Assembly: GCA_036852015.1 (NCBI GenBank)
Contig: JAANDG010000454.1
Span: 56,732-120,731, forward strand
Length of the DNA: 64,000 bases
Reading direction: 5' to 3'
From: Pelodera strongyloides
Lineage: Eukaryota; Nematoda; Chromadorea; Rhabditida; Rhabditidae
This document shows positions 44,816 to 56,978 of this stretch, one piece after another. The notes beneath the pieces are model-generated. The model saw only the letters and a program-made list of their open reading frames with translations. It did not search any database and was not told the origin of the DNA. Each line of letters opens with the position of its first letter. The first letter of the stretch is position 1. Position numbers and translations under genes: made by a program.

Positions 44816-47687
44816 AACTTGTTAATGGAATTTGGTTGTTGTAAGGCAGTGAGAAATTTGTCTCCAAAACGTTGGAAGCCGGTCAGGACAATTTTCTTTT
44901 CGGATTGTACGTGTGCCGCAAGTGCTGCCGATTTCGTTGCAGAGAATGCTTTGATTCGCACTCGACTTGCAATTGTGGGAATCCTTTGGAGAATTACCTG
45001 CCGTTGTTTACATTACTTGCTCTACTTCATTGTCCTGTTGATGAACTAAAACTGATGGATATTCGAGTTGTCACTTCGTCGGCGTGTCACAAATGCGGAT
45101 CGAAGGGAGATTTGTACCGAGTTTACTTCCACTCCATTATATGTGCGAATTGCCTCGGACAGTTTAAGAAGAACTATTGGCCCACATCTAGCTGTTTGGA
45201 ACACTGGTTTTTGAAAATTATGGATGAAGTCACTTGTCTCAAAGTTACTGTTGCTGAGCTGAGGGAAACTCCGTTATTGATAAAGATGATTTGCCCAAAA
45301 TGCACGAAGGATTATGCTTTTAAGAGCTCGAGATTGTTGGAGTGCAAAAACTGCGATTCTTCCTGAGGCCGTTTTCACCAACATTTACTTCTGTCAAAAA
45401 GGGTACTTCAGTCAAAAGCGCGCGGTGCTTCTGGTTTCACCAACATTTACTTCTGTCAAAAAGGTACTTAGGTTAAGTACCTTTTTGACAGAAGTACGCT
45501 TTTAACACGGGAGGCGTACTTCCACCAAAAAGGTGAAAGTAAGCCTGTACTTCAGTTTTTTCTCCTTTATGAAGACTAATTAACTTAATTTGTTTAATTA
45601 TTGTATGGTTTTTATGGTAAATAAGTTTTCTAAACATTAATTGACAATGATTTCAGTTTTTGGATAACATTTCACATATTAATAAAGTGATTACACGCTT
45701 GATTATTTATATATTTCTTGTTTACATGGTAAACAACTTTTAGTAATTACTTAGATGTGTATCATATTCGTTTTAAAACGTAATCTAACTGTTATCCAAC
45801 GTTTTCCTTCAAAAAAAGTAAATGTTGGTGAAATCCATCAAAAAGCGTGTGGCAGCGTACTTCAGTCATAAATTTACTTAACCTAAGTACCTTTTTGATG
45901 GTCAAAAATTTATGACAGAAGTAAATGTTGCTGAAAACGGCCTCTGGATTGTCAAGTGTAATTGCATGTATGCATTTTGGCTGATTCTAGTGGATATTCT
46001 GTCCTTTTCCAAAAATCAGCTAATACTTTCAACATATTCAAAATGGATGGATGCATTCAGTTGTTCTAAATGCAAGAATAAACAACATGAGACATTCATG
46101 ACGACTTTTGTCGCGGAACAAAGTACCAACGAGGCAATACCCCTTTACACCTTCTTCAAACAAAATGCGCCAAATTATACTACTGTCCCGATTACGCTCG
46201 GAAAGTTTTTAATTAAAGAGGCCAGCGACAAACATTCCTCTACCGCAGTCAGCACAAGCAACAACTACCCGCCAATTGAGTAAGTTTTTACGTACTTGTC
46301 CAGGGGAAATTCGCAAAAAGACTACTTCGCTCACTCTTATTCGCAACCGTGTTGTAATGTAACTAAATAGAATTAACTGCCACTGCTACACTTTACATAG
46401 TTACTTCACAGTTGTCAGGTTTACTCGGCTAGGCTCCTAAATTTTTAATTGAGGCAACGTCCGAGAACCTATCCTCCGAAAGAAAGGTTAGAAAACAGAG
46501 GCGAATCGTTTCTGAAGTCTCACAGAGTTGTCCATCCCACCGGTAGTTCTCTGGATACCAGAAATGCCACAAATTATCAGTGTGGCTCCGCAATAAGCAC
46601 TGGTGATAACACAATTGGGGCCACAAAGAGCCAGTGAGTTCAGACAAATAACTATTAATAACTATGTATGTTTCTTACAAATCCATATTGGTGGAAAACT
46701 CTAAGTGAATCATAAATATGCGAACAATTGTAGGTTTCTCAATTACCGGAAGGTATTCGCAGATGTTTTAGACCGCTTAATTTAATACGTTTTTTTTTCG
46801 TGACGCTTCAAAATAGTTTAGATGTAAATGTGGCCGAGTGGATGACTTGAAGGACATGTTTTATTGTCGGACCTGTTCCGAACATGGCATTTGTTCCCTG
46901 TGCGTGTTGAGAAAACATAAAATACACCAAACTGAAGAAGCAAAGAACTGGAGTATTATGGGAATTGTTAGCAAGCACTCAAGGAAGAATTTGACGAAGA
47001 TGCATGCCTGTGCTCATGAATGCCGCCAAGTGAACAGCGAGGTGATCACTACTTGGGAATTGGAACTCTTCTAGGGCTGCTATTAAAAGTTGCGGCTAAT
47101 GTGTCTCAATAAGTAAATTTTCCTCTTAATGTTAGCAATGAGGCAATAAATTATTTCTTGGTATTCTCGAAACTGTTTCAATAGAGGAATAAGCAGAACC
47201 GATAATACTTCGGTACATTCTCACTTATGAATTTTCATTGCAGACGGTACAAAACTATCGACAGTTGTGTGAGCTTCTGGGTGCTCTCTATAAAAGGGCC
47301 TCAACTTGCGGAGACATCGAACGATGTGGAGAAGTACTTTCGAAATGTGATATCACCAGAGTTGACTATCACATCAAACACCTTTTACACGCAATAAAAA
47401 AGGTAAGCTTCAACTTAAAAAGCGTTTGCGCGTCAAGAGCGTGCTCCTTTATTCAAGAGTGTTGCGATACATTTTCAAAACGGACTTAATACTTGTCCGG
47501 CAGAAGTCCAGAGTAGACGGCGACGAGTTCCAGATGACGAATTGTTCGACGACTTCTTCAAGCTAGGTCCAGTAGGATATGCGCAATATGTCGATTGTAA
47601 AGAAAGCTTGAAGCTTTTCTGTATTTTATTTTCATTTAGTCTAACGATGAAATCAAGGAGTTCCGCACGATGCTAGAGAATATCTGA
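44813..47687 (+). pseudogene. Family A copy A6, frameshifted and split by a MITE
   Basis: Exons: 44813-45365 plus 45944-46279 (one exon interrupted by a 578-base MITE), 46454-46633, 46822-47041, 47244-47402 and 47640-47687. The start reads MNLLMEFGCC but the frame is lost between about 44840 and 44870. The correct frame resumes at VCRKCCRFRC and holds to CKNCDSS, where the MITE cuts a Trp codon. It resumes IVKCNCMYAFW. Exon 2 uses AATTGAG and lacks the upstream Leu-rich run-up of other copies. Exon 3 begins CKCGRV. This is the most diverged copy (NKQHETFMTTF, LRKHKIHQTEEAKN). It lacks the conserved upstream module. Confidence 0.7.
45366..45943. mobile_element. CTG-flanked MITE inside A6 coding exon
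   Basis: It begins AGGCCGTTTTCACCAACATT and ends AATGTTGCTGAAAACGGCCT, with CTG at 45363-45365 and 45944-45946. The intact copies (TTCCTGGATTG) prove the insertion. Subterminal TTTACTTCTGTCAAAAAGG repeats occur in both orientations. Confidence 0.88.
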
Positions 47688-48408
47688 GGCAGAATGTCTA
47701 CAAGTAAACTTGGACAGGAAACTTTGATGCAAAGACCAAGAACCGGATATGTGCCAGTTCTCTCACATGAGGCTGATACTATGAAGAATAGGCTATACAG
47801 TTTAACTTAACAATCTAAAGCATGCTCCATTTTCGAAAATATTTAGACACCGATCTTACTGTGTATTGTGTTTAATATGTTATTTTCTGTCGTCTTTTTA
47901 AGCTTATTTATTTGGCTATTATGTTTATTCATATATGGGACGTTTTCTATATTTTTGCTGTCATGTTTTAGTGCTGCGATTCATCATGTGTTCTTACTTT
48001 GCCTTGCTTACTTCATTTATGTGTGCGTCGCTTTTATTTTTGTCAAGTTGTTGTTTTTTTAATGTCGAAATTAACATTCTATTCAGAGTGACAGTAATGA
48101 TTTTAAATTTTTTCTTTCCATTTTTCTCTTTATTTAGTGAAAATCGAGTGTAATTGTATAAAGTATTGTTTGTTTATGATGTACGTTTTTGTGCTTAATC
48201 TTCACTGTTTTTTAGTAAATATGGTTTTTTTATGGTCTCGGTTTGATATTCTAGGCTGCCTTTATCCAGACTTTTTTCTGACAGGAAAGAGTATCCAGAC
48301 GGGAAGATTCGCCAAGTTACACTGTGTTGACTAATGGTAGATTGTGATGTATAACTATGTTCTGCGAGGAAACACTTCGGATATATATTTATTGTGTGTG
48401 AGGATAAA
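47688..48408. repeat. Spacer after A6
   Basis: A 3' UTR, T-rich block (47830-48250), then the block seen after A1 (GGCTGCCTTTATCCAGAC). TATATATTTATTGTG precedes family B exon Y, as it does at 2879. Confidence 0.5.
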
Positions 48409-50237
48409 ATGAATGATATAAAGACAATGTTCGATAATAATGAAAATGCAGGTAATGATAAGGTTACAGCAAGGTGATACTTTAACGACAGTAGTGTACT
48501 GGGGCGATGGGCTATGGCAAAGGTAAGCCAGAGCAAGTGCCGTCTGGTGATAAGGTGGACCTTTAATATAGCAGATCAATCGGGTGTAAATGTATTTGTG
48601 TTGTGGTAGTAGGGGCTATCAAAGGGGGTCATCTTTGCTTAGTGTCCTTGAGTGAGGGTACGGTATTCTCGTTTATTGGCGAGGAGCCGAGACATACACA
48701 TGCTACACACGTCATGGTACGTTATCGTAGTGTTTTTTAAATAGACCATTAGCACCAATACTAAAAAAAACACTAACTTCAGCTCAAGCATAATAATAAA
48801 GTTGAATCATCTTATTATATAAAGGAGAAGAGTTTACTTGGTCTTTTGCTTGTATGCACGCAACGAAAATTAGAATATCTAAGAGGCTATAAAAGGAGAA
48901 TCGGAGCCCAGTGTTGAGAAAACGAAATCGGTGTTATTTCATGATTTTTCACGATACGTTGCAAACGTTTCACACAGGGGTGCTCACTGTTCCTGCATCT
49001 TAAACTTTGAAAGTCGCCTCAGGCGGCGATAGCCGTCTGGTACTTTATAGGCGAAATCTTTGAAATATGTGAGCTTTTCCAATAATACGATACCTTTGTA
49101 AATATTCTCGTTTCTAGACGGGATTCTCCGCCCCCGCGTCGATGTTCAACTCGCAGTAAAACCAATGAATAGAAGAGTAATTGTTTTGAAATACCTGCTC
49201 TTTATTTGACATACCATATTTGCATACTAAATATTTGGTCCTACTGCATTATTATACTCACTGTGTTGGAACTCCCAGCCCATTTCTCTCGTTAATTGTT
49301 GCTTTACTTACCGTAATACTGTTGCTAATTATTCGAGTTCTCGCCGCCTGCCTTACAATAACCTGCACATCATTAATTGTTCAGCAATTTTAGGGGGGGC
49401 CCTCCCAACGTTCCCGTGTCATTCTATACAGGGCTACTCGATTCTTCTGGAGAGCCTCTGTGGTGCTTCGTGCAGAATTCCTGAAGCGCAGTAGCTCCAC
49501 CGACTTACCATTATGTGTCCCTCGCAGGCCTTCGCCCAATTATTTGACTACAGTACCATGTTCGCTAATAAATAGTTTTGTTAGTTATTTGTGTTGATAT
49601 CCTGGTCAAGATGTAGCCCACTCACGTTGTAATGCTAGGAAAGTTCACGTAATTCACCAGAAACCCCATCGCTATAGTAATTCCTAGCTATTAACTATTT
49701 CAAAGACTAAAATAATGATACACAATGAAGGGAACAGGTGATGAAGTTAACAGCATTTTTAATTTTCTTCGTTGTAGGTCACAGTTAGCTTTAGAAAATG
49801 ACGCATTCATTATTCTAAACAAAGTCCTTCACATTCTTCACAGTCCTTCCCCGTCTTTAATAAAGTAAGAAGTAATATTTTTCTTATTTTCATGCGCAAG
49901 AAACAATTTACCGTAGTCAGAGACACCAAGAAATCTACCCTCAATTGTCACTCTCATTCACGCTGGTTTGCCGTTTGCTAATAACGCAGTTGCCATACCC
50001 AATATTGGCCAATCAGTGCGACCTGCGACAATTGCGATATTTGGCATGAAGACTTAGATTAAGTGATCAAGAATAGGGACTACCTAGAGTGCCCGACAGA
50101 TTAACTGCCTGATTGTTTGCATTTGTTTCCCGAAAACATACTGTTGTGACTCAAGGTACTAGCAAAACAATTTATTTTTAACTCAATGAAATGACTGTTA
50201 ATTAGAATGGAGAGGGTAGGGGCGACGTCCGATCCAG

Positions 50238-50572
50238 AGGCCGGTTCCACCAACATTTCAGAGCGCTCGGAACTTCCGTGCGCAAGTAAGTCCGCGCTAC
50301 TTGCGTTTTCACCAACATTTCAGAGCGCACGGAAGTTACGTGCGCACGGAAAGTTCCGTTGCAAGTAAGGCGTATGTATGGGAAGAGAAACTTGCACTCT
50401 AGGGTCGAAGTTTCTTCGAAGTTTCTCCTCAAACACCATAATTTGTACTGTTTTGTGTCTATATCATATTTTTAGTTTATAATGAGGTTATACGACACAT
50501 ATTCAATAACTGATTGTGAATAACAACTTAGTTATTGGCATGGTTGACAAATACTAGCAATGATTTTGTTAT
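50238..50572. mobile_element. AGGCC-type element, right end lost
   Basis: The left end AGGCCGGTTCCACCAACATT follows CAG at exactly the site hit by the MITE at 37569. Tandem CACCAACATTTCAGAGCGC and inverted GTGCGC/GCGCAC tracts follow. The right end and part of the host module (up to CGGTTGAGATC) are missing. Confidence 0.6.
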
Positions 50573-50779
50573 AAACGGTTGAGATCGTTCCCTGAAGTGT
50601 TGGTGCGGCTCCTGAAAGGTCAGAAGGTAGAGTAGAGTGTAGGGTAGAGAAGTTTGAAGAGTGGTCTTCTGGTCGAAGAGGTCCATATCTACTCCTTAGA
50701 CCCATTCCTTTTATTCTACTCTCCCTATGCTGATATGTTCCAATATATCCCACTTGTAGACATACTATGTATAACATAT

Positions 50780-50966
50780 ATATTGAGGAAACTCCGCACT
50801 TAGCTTCATAGATTTCTGTATAATGTGTCACTTTATTTATTCTTCATTTTTGTATTTGTGCTACTGTTGACTGTTGCTTTACTCGACAAAACTGTACGTT
50901 GCATATATTTTTCTCATGAATTTTATGTGTGCGTAATAAATTATTATTATTATTATTATATATGAA
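50780..50966 (+). mobile_element. 5'-truncated LINE tail
   Basis: CTCGACAAAACTGTACG ... TTTTATGTGTGCGTAATAAA followed by (ATT)n resembles the tail of the LINE at 39490-39535 (CTCGACAAAACTTGTACG). It is inserted within the ATAACATAT-containing spacer. Confidence 0.55.
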
Positions 50967-51947
50967 TATGACACCTACAAACGTCCATTTATAGCGGTTG
51001 TTCAGTGCGCTAAAGAGTCAGTAAAAAGAAGCATCTGTCTCTCCATGTTCGTCCAAATGGATAGTTCCTTTTCCAACCGATGTGCCTTCGCAAAAGAAGC
51101 GTACTTATACACATACTTTTTGAAATGTATAAACACAAGATTATCAAATCTAACTAGTTCACAATTAGGAATGCAAGAAGATATATTTACAAATCGATCT
51201 TTCCTTTGAATGTATGAATCACTCTGCCACGTTGAAGCAAAGTGCTCAGCATCAGTTCGCCCGAATGCGAGATAAGATAAGGAGCAATAAGGGAAGGGAA
51301 AATATTTTGGGAAATGCTCCCAAACAAGAATTCATTTTAACAGATTACCTTTTAGAGAAGGAGTTTCAAGAAAATCGAGCCCTTAGTTAGTTCATTAATT
51401 GTTTCGAAAGAACGTAGTTGCATTCTACAATTAACATCCGTTCTTAATTTAAATATTCATTTCAAAGTGTTCGCATGTTTACTCAGATTTAAAAACAGTA
51501 ATCAACCACTAAGTGCTCAAGTTGCAATCAGATTTTTTTTTTTTTTGTTAACTTGATTTGTTAAAAAAAAATGTTAACTTGATTTTCTTGAGCTCCGTTT
51601 ATTATGAAAAATATTGTTGTAGAAACAATTGTTCTGTAGTGCTACTCAATTTGGGTGTATTACGTACTAGAACATTCAGATGACGAAAGCCAGTTGCGTA
51701 CTTTTTGCTGACTTATCGAACTAGTTTGTCTTGTCTTATTTTGCTTCAAAAACTCATGCACATGCGCTCTTTTCCCTTCTCACGATGTGTGAACTTGTGA
51801 ACTATTCACAAACAAAATGAAAAATATTATAAACTACGTCGTGTTGTTAATATACTATGCTCATTATATCTATGATTGACTATATCGATAAGAACTTGGT
51901 TTTGTTGTCCTGTGCCTTACTGTAACTACCTTTTTATAGAATCGCCA

Positions 51948-54379
51948 ATGAAATGGCTAGAGGAATTTGGATGCGATACTTGCCGAGTGAAATTTGTCAA
52001 AAAAGTAGTGGAAGAGGGAGTGGACAACTTTCCCCGCATTCCTGCCTGTCAGAAGTGTTGCCGATTTCGTTGCAATAGATGTTTTGATTCCCAGTCAGCT
52101 TGCAAATGCGGGAATCGGATGGAATATTATTGGACGCTTGGCACATTTATGGCTCTACTACATTGTCCTGTTGAAGAACTAAAACTGATCGATATTCGAG
52201 TTGTCACTTCGTCGGTGTGTTACGTATGCAGATCGAAGGAAGATTTGTGTCGATGTGACTTCCACACCATAGCGTGTGCGAATTGTCTGATCCGCAATTT
52301 TCAGAAACACTGTTGGCCCATAACTTGCTCTTTAGAACAATGGTTCCTGAAAATTATGGATGAATTCACTTCTATCAAAGTTACTGTTACTGAGCTAAGG
52401 GACCCTCCACTAATAATAAAGATGATCTGCCCAAAATGCACTAATGGTGAGGATTATGGATTTGAGGACCAAAATTGTTGGTGTGCAATACTTGCGATTC
52501 TTCCTGGATTGTCAAGTGTAATTGCATGTATGCATTTTGGCTGATTCTATGGAATATTCTGCCCTTTTCCAAAAATCAGCTAACACTTTTAACATATTCA
52601 AAATGGTCGGATGCATTCAGTTGTTCTCAGTGCAGGGGTGAACAACATGAGACGCTCATCATGAAATCGTTCTTTGTGGAAGGAAGTAACTACGAAGATG
52701 TACCTCTTCACACCCTCTTCAAACAAAACGTGCCGAAATCGACTAAATCCTCTATTTCGCTCGGGCAGTTTTTACTTGAAGAGGCCAGCTGCAGAAATGT
52801 CTCAACCACAGCCAGCACAAGCAGCAACCACCCGCCACTTCCAAGGTACGCAATGATTTATTTCTTCTGTGATTTTTCGCAAATAGGTAACTTAACTCTG
52901 GTTCACTTTGCATTTACAAGTTTAGCAAAATAGAGTTTCCTACCCTGGAGTGTTGCACAGTAAAACAAAAAGAAATTTATATGGACCTGCTTAACTGTTT
53001 CTAATTAAAACCAAATTTCACAAATTAAAGAATATGCTTAATTCAAAAACATGCAGTTTTGATGCGTTCAGACTCCCACGTCTTTTAGTTTACTCAGGCC
53101 ACGTCCCAGAATTTCTCCTTCGAAAGAAATGTTGGAAAGGGCAGGGACCTCACTTCTGGAGTCTCGCAAAGTGGTCCATCTCACCGTTAGTTCTCTCGAT
53201 ACAAGGGATCCGTCGAATTATGGAAACATCTCCACAATGGGCACATGCGAGAAACCAAATTTGGCGACAAAGATAAAGTGAGTTCAGAGTGCAAACTCGC
53301 GATATATCATGCTGGTAAAACCCTGAGTGAATAATAAATACGCGAACAACTGTAGGTTTCTCAAGTCCCAGAGGTTGTCGGAGAGTTTTTTGAACCGTTT
53401 AATATGCGTGTTTTTGTGATCCTTTAAAATAGTTTAGGTGTAAATGTGGCCGAGTGGATGACTTGAAGGACACGTTTTATTGTCGGACTTGTTCCGAACA
53501 CGAGATATGTTCCCTTTGTGTGCTGCGAAAACATAAGATACACCAAACTGAAGAAGCAATGAACTGGAGCATTATGGGAATTGTTGGCAAGCACTCAGAG
53601 AAGAATTTGAAGAAAATTCATGCCTGGGCTGAAGAATACCGACAAGTGAACAGCGAGGTGAGCACTACTCTGTAAAAAGTCATGTCTTTCATCAAGTCAA
53701 GCACGGTCTTGCAGAGAAACTAATAGTAAACGGACTTTCATGACGCCAATAGCTTGGGTTTCTGGTTGTTGCTGACTACATTATCTTTATCTTGTGAAAC
53801 TGTTTCTGTAAAAACTCCTAGTCCCGTACTTGAGTGTAGTTTTCTTGTGCGAAACTCGAACGTTCGGCACCTGAAAATAATCAAACCCGTTTTAAGAGGT
53901 AGAACTGCTAATATTTTCCCTGATAATTTTCATTGTAGTCGAAAGAGAACTATCGGCAATTGTGCGAGCTCCTGGGTGCTGTTTACAAAAGGGCCTCAAC
54001 TTGTGGAGACATTGAACGTTGTAGAGAAATACTCTCGAAATGTGATATGGACAGAGTTGACTATCACATCAAACCCCTTCTGCACTCAATGAAAAAGGTA
54101 AGCTTCAACTTAAAAATCTTTTGCGCATCAAGAGTGTGCTCCTTTATTCAAGAGTGTTGCGATACATTTTCAAAACGGACTTATTACTTGTCCCGCAGAA
54201 GTCCAGAGTAGACGGCAACGAGTTCTAGATGACGAATTGTTCGACGTCTTCTTCGGGCTAGGCCCAGTAGGATATGCGCAATAGGTCGACTAAGAAAGTT
54301 TGAGGCTTTTCTGTATTTTATTTTCATTTAGTCTAACGATGAAATCAAGGAGTTCCGCACGATGCTAGAGAATATCTGA
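51948..54379 (+). pseudogene. Family A copy A7, one frameshift in exon 1
   Basis: Exons: 51948-52845, 53098-53277, 53438-53657, 53939-54097 and 54332-54379. All splice sites and exons 2-5 are sound. Exon 1 reads normally to CTNGEDYGFE; a small rearrangement near 52465-52490 (GAGGACCAAAATTG) then puts the rest (VCNTCDSSWIVKCNC ...) one base out of frame. The first finger also differs (CDTCRVKFVKK, CQKCCRFRCNRCF). If the frameshift were a sequence error, this copy would be complete. No MITE lies in its introns. Confidence 0.7.
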
Positions 54380-54593
54380 GGCAGAATGTCTACAAGTAAA
54401 CTTGGAGAGGAAACTTTGATGCAAAGACCAAGACCAGAATATGTGCCAGTTCTCTCACATGAGGCTGATACTATGGATAATAGGTTATAAAGTTTAAGTT
54501 AACAATCTAAAGCATGCTCCATTTTCGAAAATATTTAGACACCGATCTTACTGTGTATTGTGTTTAATATGTTATTTTCTGTCGTCTTTTTAA

Positions 54594-55033
54594 AGGGAGA
54601 GGCCCATGAGAATAAAGTTTTCCTCAATTTATTTGTAGAGAATGTCCGGAATTTCAGAATTATTACTGTGAAAACCGCATTGCATGAAGCCTCAAACTCG
54701 CAGAGTTGTTCCCCGGCAAACAGTTCGGCCAGGTACCGTAGTCAGCAACGTCAAAATTCGTTTTCACGGTTTATATGCGTTCATTTGCATTCTTTCTCTA
54801 TATAAGAATGGTCAAACGAATAAAGATCATTCCTACAACTATAAAGAGGCGTTTGCAATACAAGAATGCCCTAAAAGCGAGAAAATTGATTCTGACTACG
54901 GTACCTGGCCGAACTCTTTGCCGGGGAATAACTCTGTGAGTTCTAGGCTTCAGGCAATGAGGTATTCACGGTAATAATACTGAAATTCCGGACATTCTCT
55001 ACAAATAAATTGAGGAAAACTTTATTGTCATGG
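54594..55033. mobile_element. TTAA-flanked MITE downstream of A7
   Basis: Ends AGGGAGAGGCCCATGAGAAT and CATGGGCCTCTCCCT. The empty site (GTCTTTTTAAGCTTATT in other copies) confirms insertion with TTAA duplication inside the T-rich block. Confidence 0.85.
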
Positions 55034-55306
55034 GCCTCTCCCTTTAAGCTTATTTATTTGACTATTATGTTTATTCATATATGGGATGTTTTCTATATTT
55101 TTGCTTTCATGTTTTATTGGTGCGATTCAACATGTGTTCTTACTTTGCCTTGCTTATTTCACTTATGTGTGCGTCGCTTTTATTTTTGTCAAGTTGTCGT
55201 TTTGTCAAGCAAGTTATTGTTTTTTAATGTCGAAATTTGCATTATATTGAGAGTGACAGTAAGTAATGAATTTTACATTTTTTCTTTTCATTTTTCTATT
55301 TATTTA

Positions 55307-55595
55307 TGGGGTCTCGATGTATGGCAAAAACAGCTCATTTTGCTTCCAAGTATCAAATGTGCATCTCGTGTACGATTTTGCATACACCTTTGAAAGTTAG
55401 AAAATGCACCGTTGATAATACTAGAGGAGGCGAAAATGCACAGTTTATGCACGCTCGAAAACATAGTCCTGTGGCTACCGCCGCGGGACAATTTATTGGC
55501 GGTCTGTAGATGTTCTCGTGTAGTGCCAATCTACGGTAATTAAAGCCATACTTGGAAGCAAAAATCGGCAATGTTTGCAATACATCGAGACCCCA
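55307..55595. mobile_element. TTA-flanked MITE (TGGGGTCTCGATGTAT ends)
   Basis: Ends TGGGGTCTCGATGTATGGCA and ACATCGAGACCCCA, with TTA on both sides (55304-55306 and 55596-55598). The empty site elsewhere reads CTATTTATTTAGTGTAAA. The 3-base TTA target fits PIF/Harbinger. Confidence 0.85.
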
Positions 55596-56978
55596 TTAGT
55601 GTAAATTTAGTGTAACTGTTTAAAGTATTGTTTGTTTATTATGTATGTTTTTGTGCTTAATCTTCGCTGTTTTTTAGTAAATATTTGTAAATATGGTCTC
55701 GTTTTGATATTCTAGGCCTTTATGTGTTGTATTAAGTTTCCAACTGCCACATGTGATTTACTTACAGATACTGTTGTAAAAATTCTCTATGGGTGTCGCA
55801 TGTAAATCCCTAAAAAAAGAACCTAAATGGGCTCAAATAATGTCAATTATGAATTATGACACATCGTTCCAATCGAGATGTGCAGCCGAAGTTAACAAAA
55901 CATTCCTGTTATTGGAATCATTAGGAATAAATAGGACTAAATATATAAGCACGATAATAGTACCTGTCATAAACTTTTATATGGCAGATTATGACACGAG
56001 GCTCACATGCTTGAACAAGAGTGGTGTAAAAACGGCTATTTTTGCAGCCGGCTACGCATCATGCGGTTTTCTAGCCGAGCCGCTTTTCTGTCAGGGCGTG
56101 GCTACAGCTATAGCCGTGGTCGCTAACAACAAAGCATGCGCCTACGGCTATATCCATAGCCGTTTCTTGAACACAGAGCGGCTATGGCTGTAAGCCAACC
56201 CATTGGCAGCGTGAATAGTCGGCTATTCTAAGCAGCTAAATAGTATTTTTTGAAAAGAGATGAAAAACACCAATTATTTATCGCAAATTTCAAAATACGA
56301 TGCCATTATGCAAAATAATGCGTCAAACAAGAAAGATATACGCTAAGATGAATCCAAATGCGCAAACAGCTGCCTAACGACAAATAATGCAACTGTTTAT
56401 AATTTGAACACAATATAAACTCAAATAATGGCAAATTTTATAATAAAACACAATAAAATTATTAAATAATGACATTTTTGGGCCCGATAAAAAAAGTAGT
56501 TTTCGATCGATTTCCGATAGAAGATTGTTTCTACTATAATATTACGGTGGTTTTGGTGCTTTATAGGCAAAACCGTGCTATTTTCTGAAAAAAAAACTCG
56601 AAAATTCACATTCCTGAATCGCAGTAGCTCCACCGACTTAACCAATATGTGTCCCTCGCAGGCCTTCGGCCACTTATTTGACTACAGTACCGTGTTCACT
56701 AATAAATTGTTTTGTTAGTTATTTGTGTTGATATCCTGGTCAAGAGCTGCGGAATTCAACATCCACGCAAGCACTGCTCACTTTGTTTACACTGTAGCCC
56801 ACTCACGTTGTAATGCTAGGAAAGTTCACGTAATTCACCAGAAACCCCATCGCTATAGTAATTCCTAGCTATTAACTATTTCAAAGACTAAAATAATGGT
56901 ACACAATGAAGGGAACATGTGACGTAAGTTAACAGCATTTGATGGAAGTTAACAGCTTTTTAAGTTTCTTTGTTGTAG
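55596..56978. repeat. Spacer between A7 and B7
   Basis: Contains the end of the T-rich block, a stretch open as KEPKWAQIMSIMNYDTSFQS (55789 onward; frame not kept in other spacers), the CGGCTA-rich segment (56030-56210), AT-rich DNA, and the run-up to exon X. Confidence 0.45.

Larger units (their letters stand above)
48409..51711 (+). pseudogene. Family B copy B6 (three exons, broken)
   Basis: Exon Y is 48409-48473 (identical peptide to B1, donor GTGATA). Exon X is 49778-49864 and has lost 13 bases (CTTCCCCGTCTTT), which shifts the frame. Exon Z is 51169-51711, with rearranged sequence (GAAGCAAAGTGCTCAGCATC) and an in-frame TAG (CCCTTAGTTAG). Intron 2 holds an AGGCC-type element and a LINE tail. 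Confidence 0.42.

Noticed and set aside
55789..56193. ORF of 134 codons in the A7 spacer (also pieces at 14263 and 21203)
   Set aside because: The frame differs between spacer copies through indels, and half of it runs through the CGGCTA hairpin segment. Kept only as spacer content.
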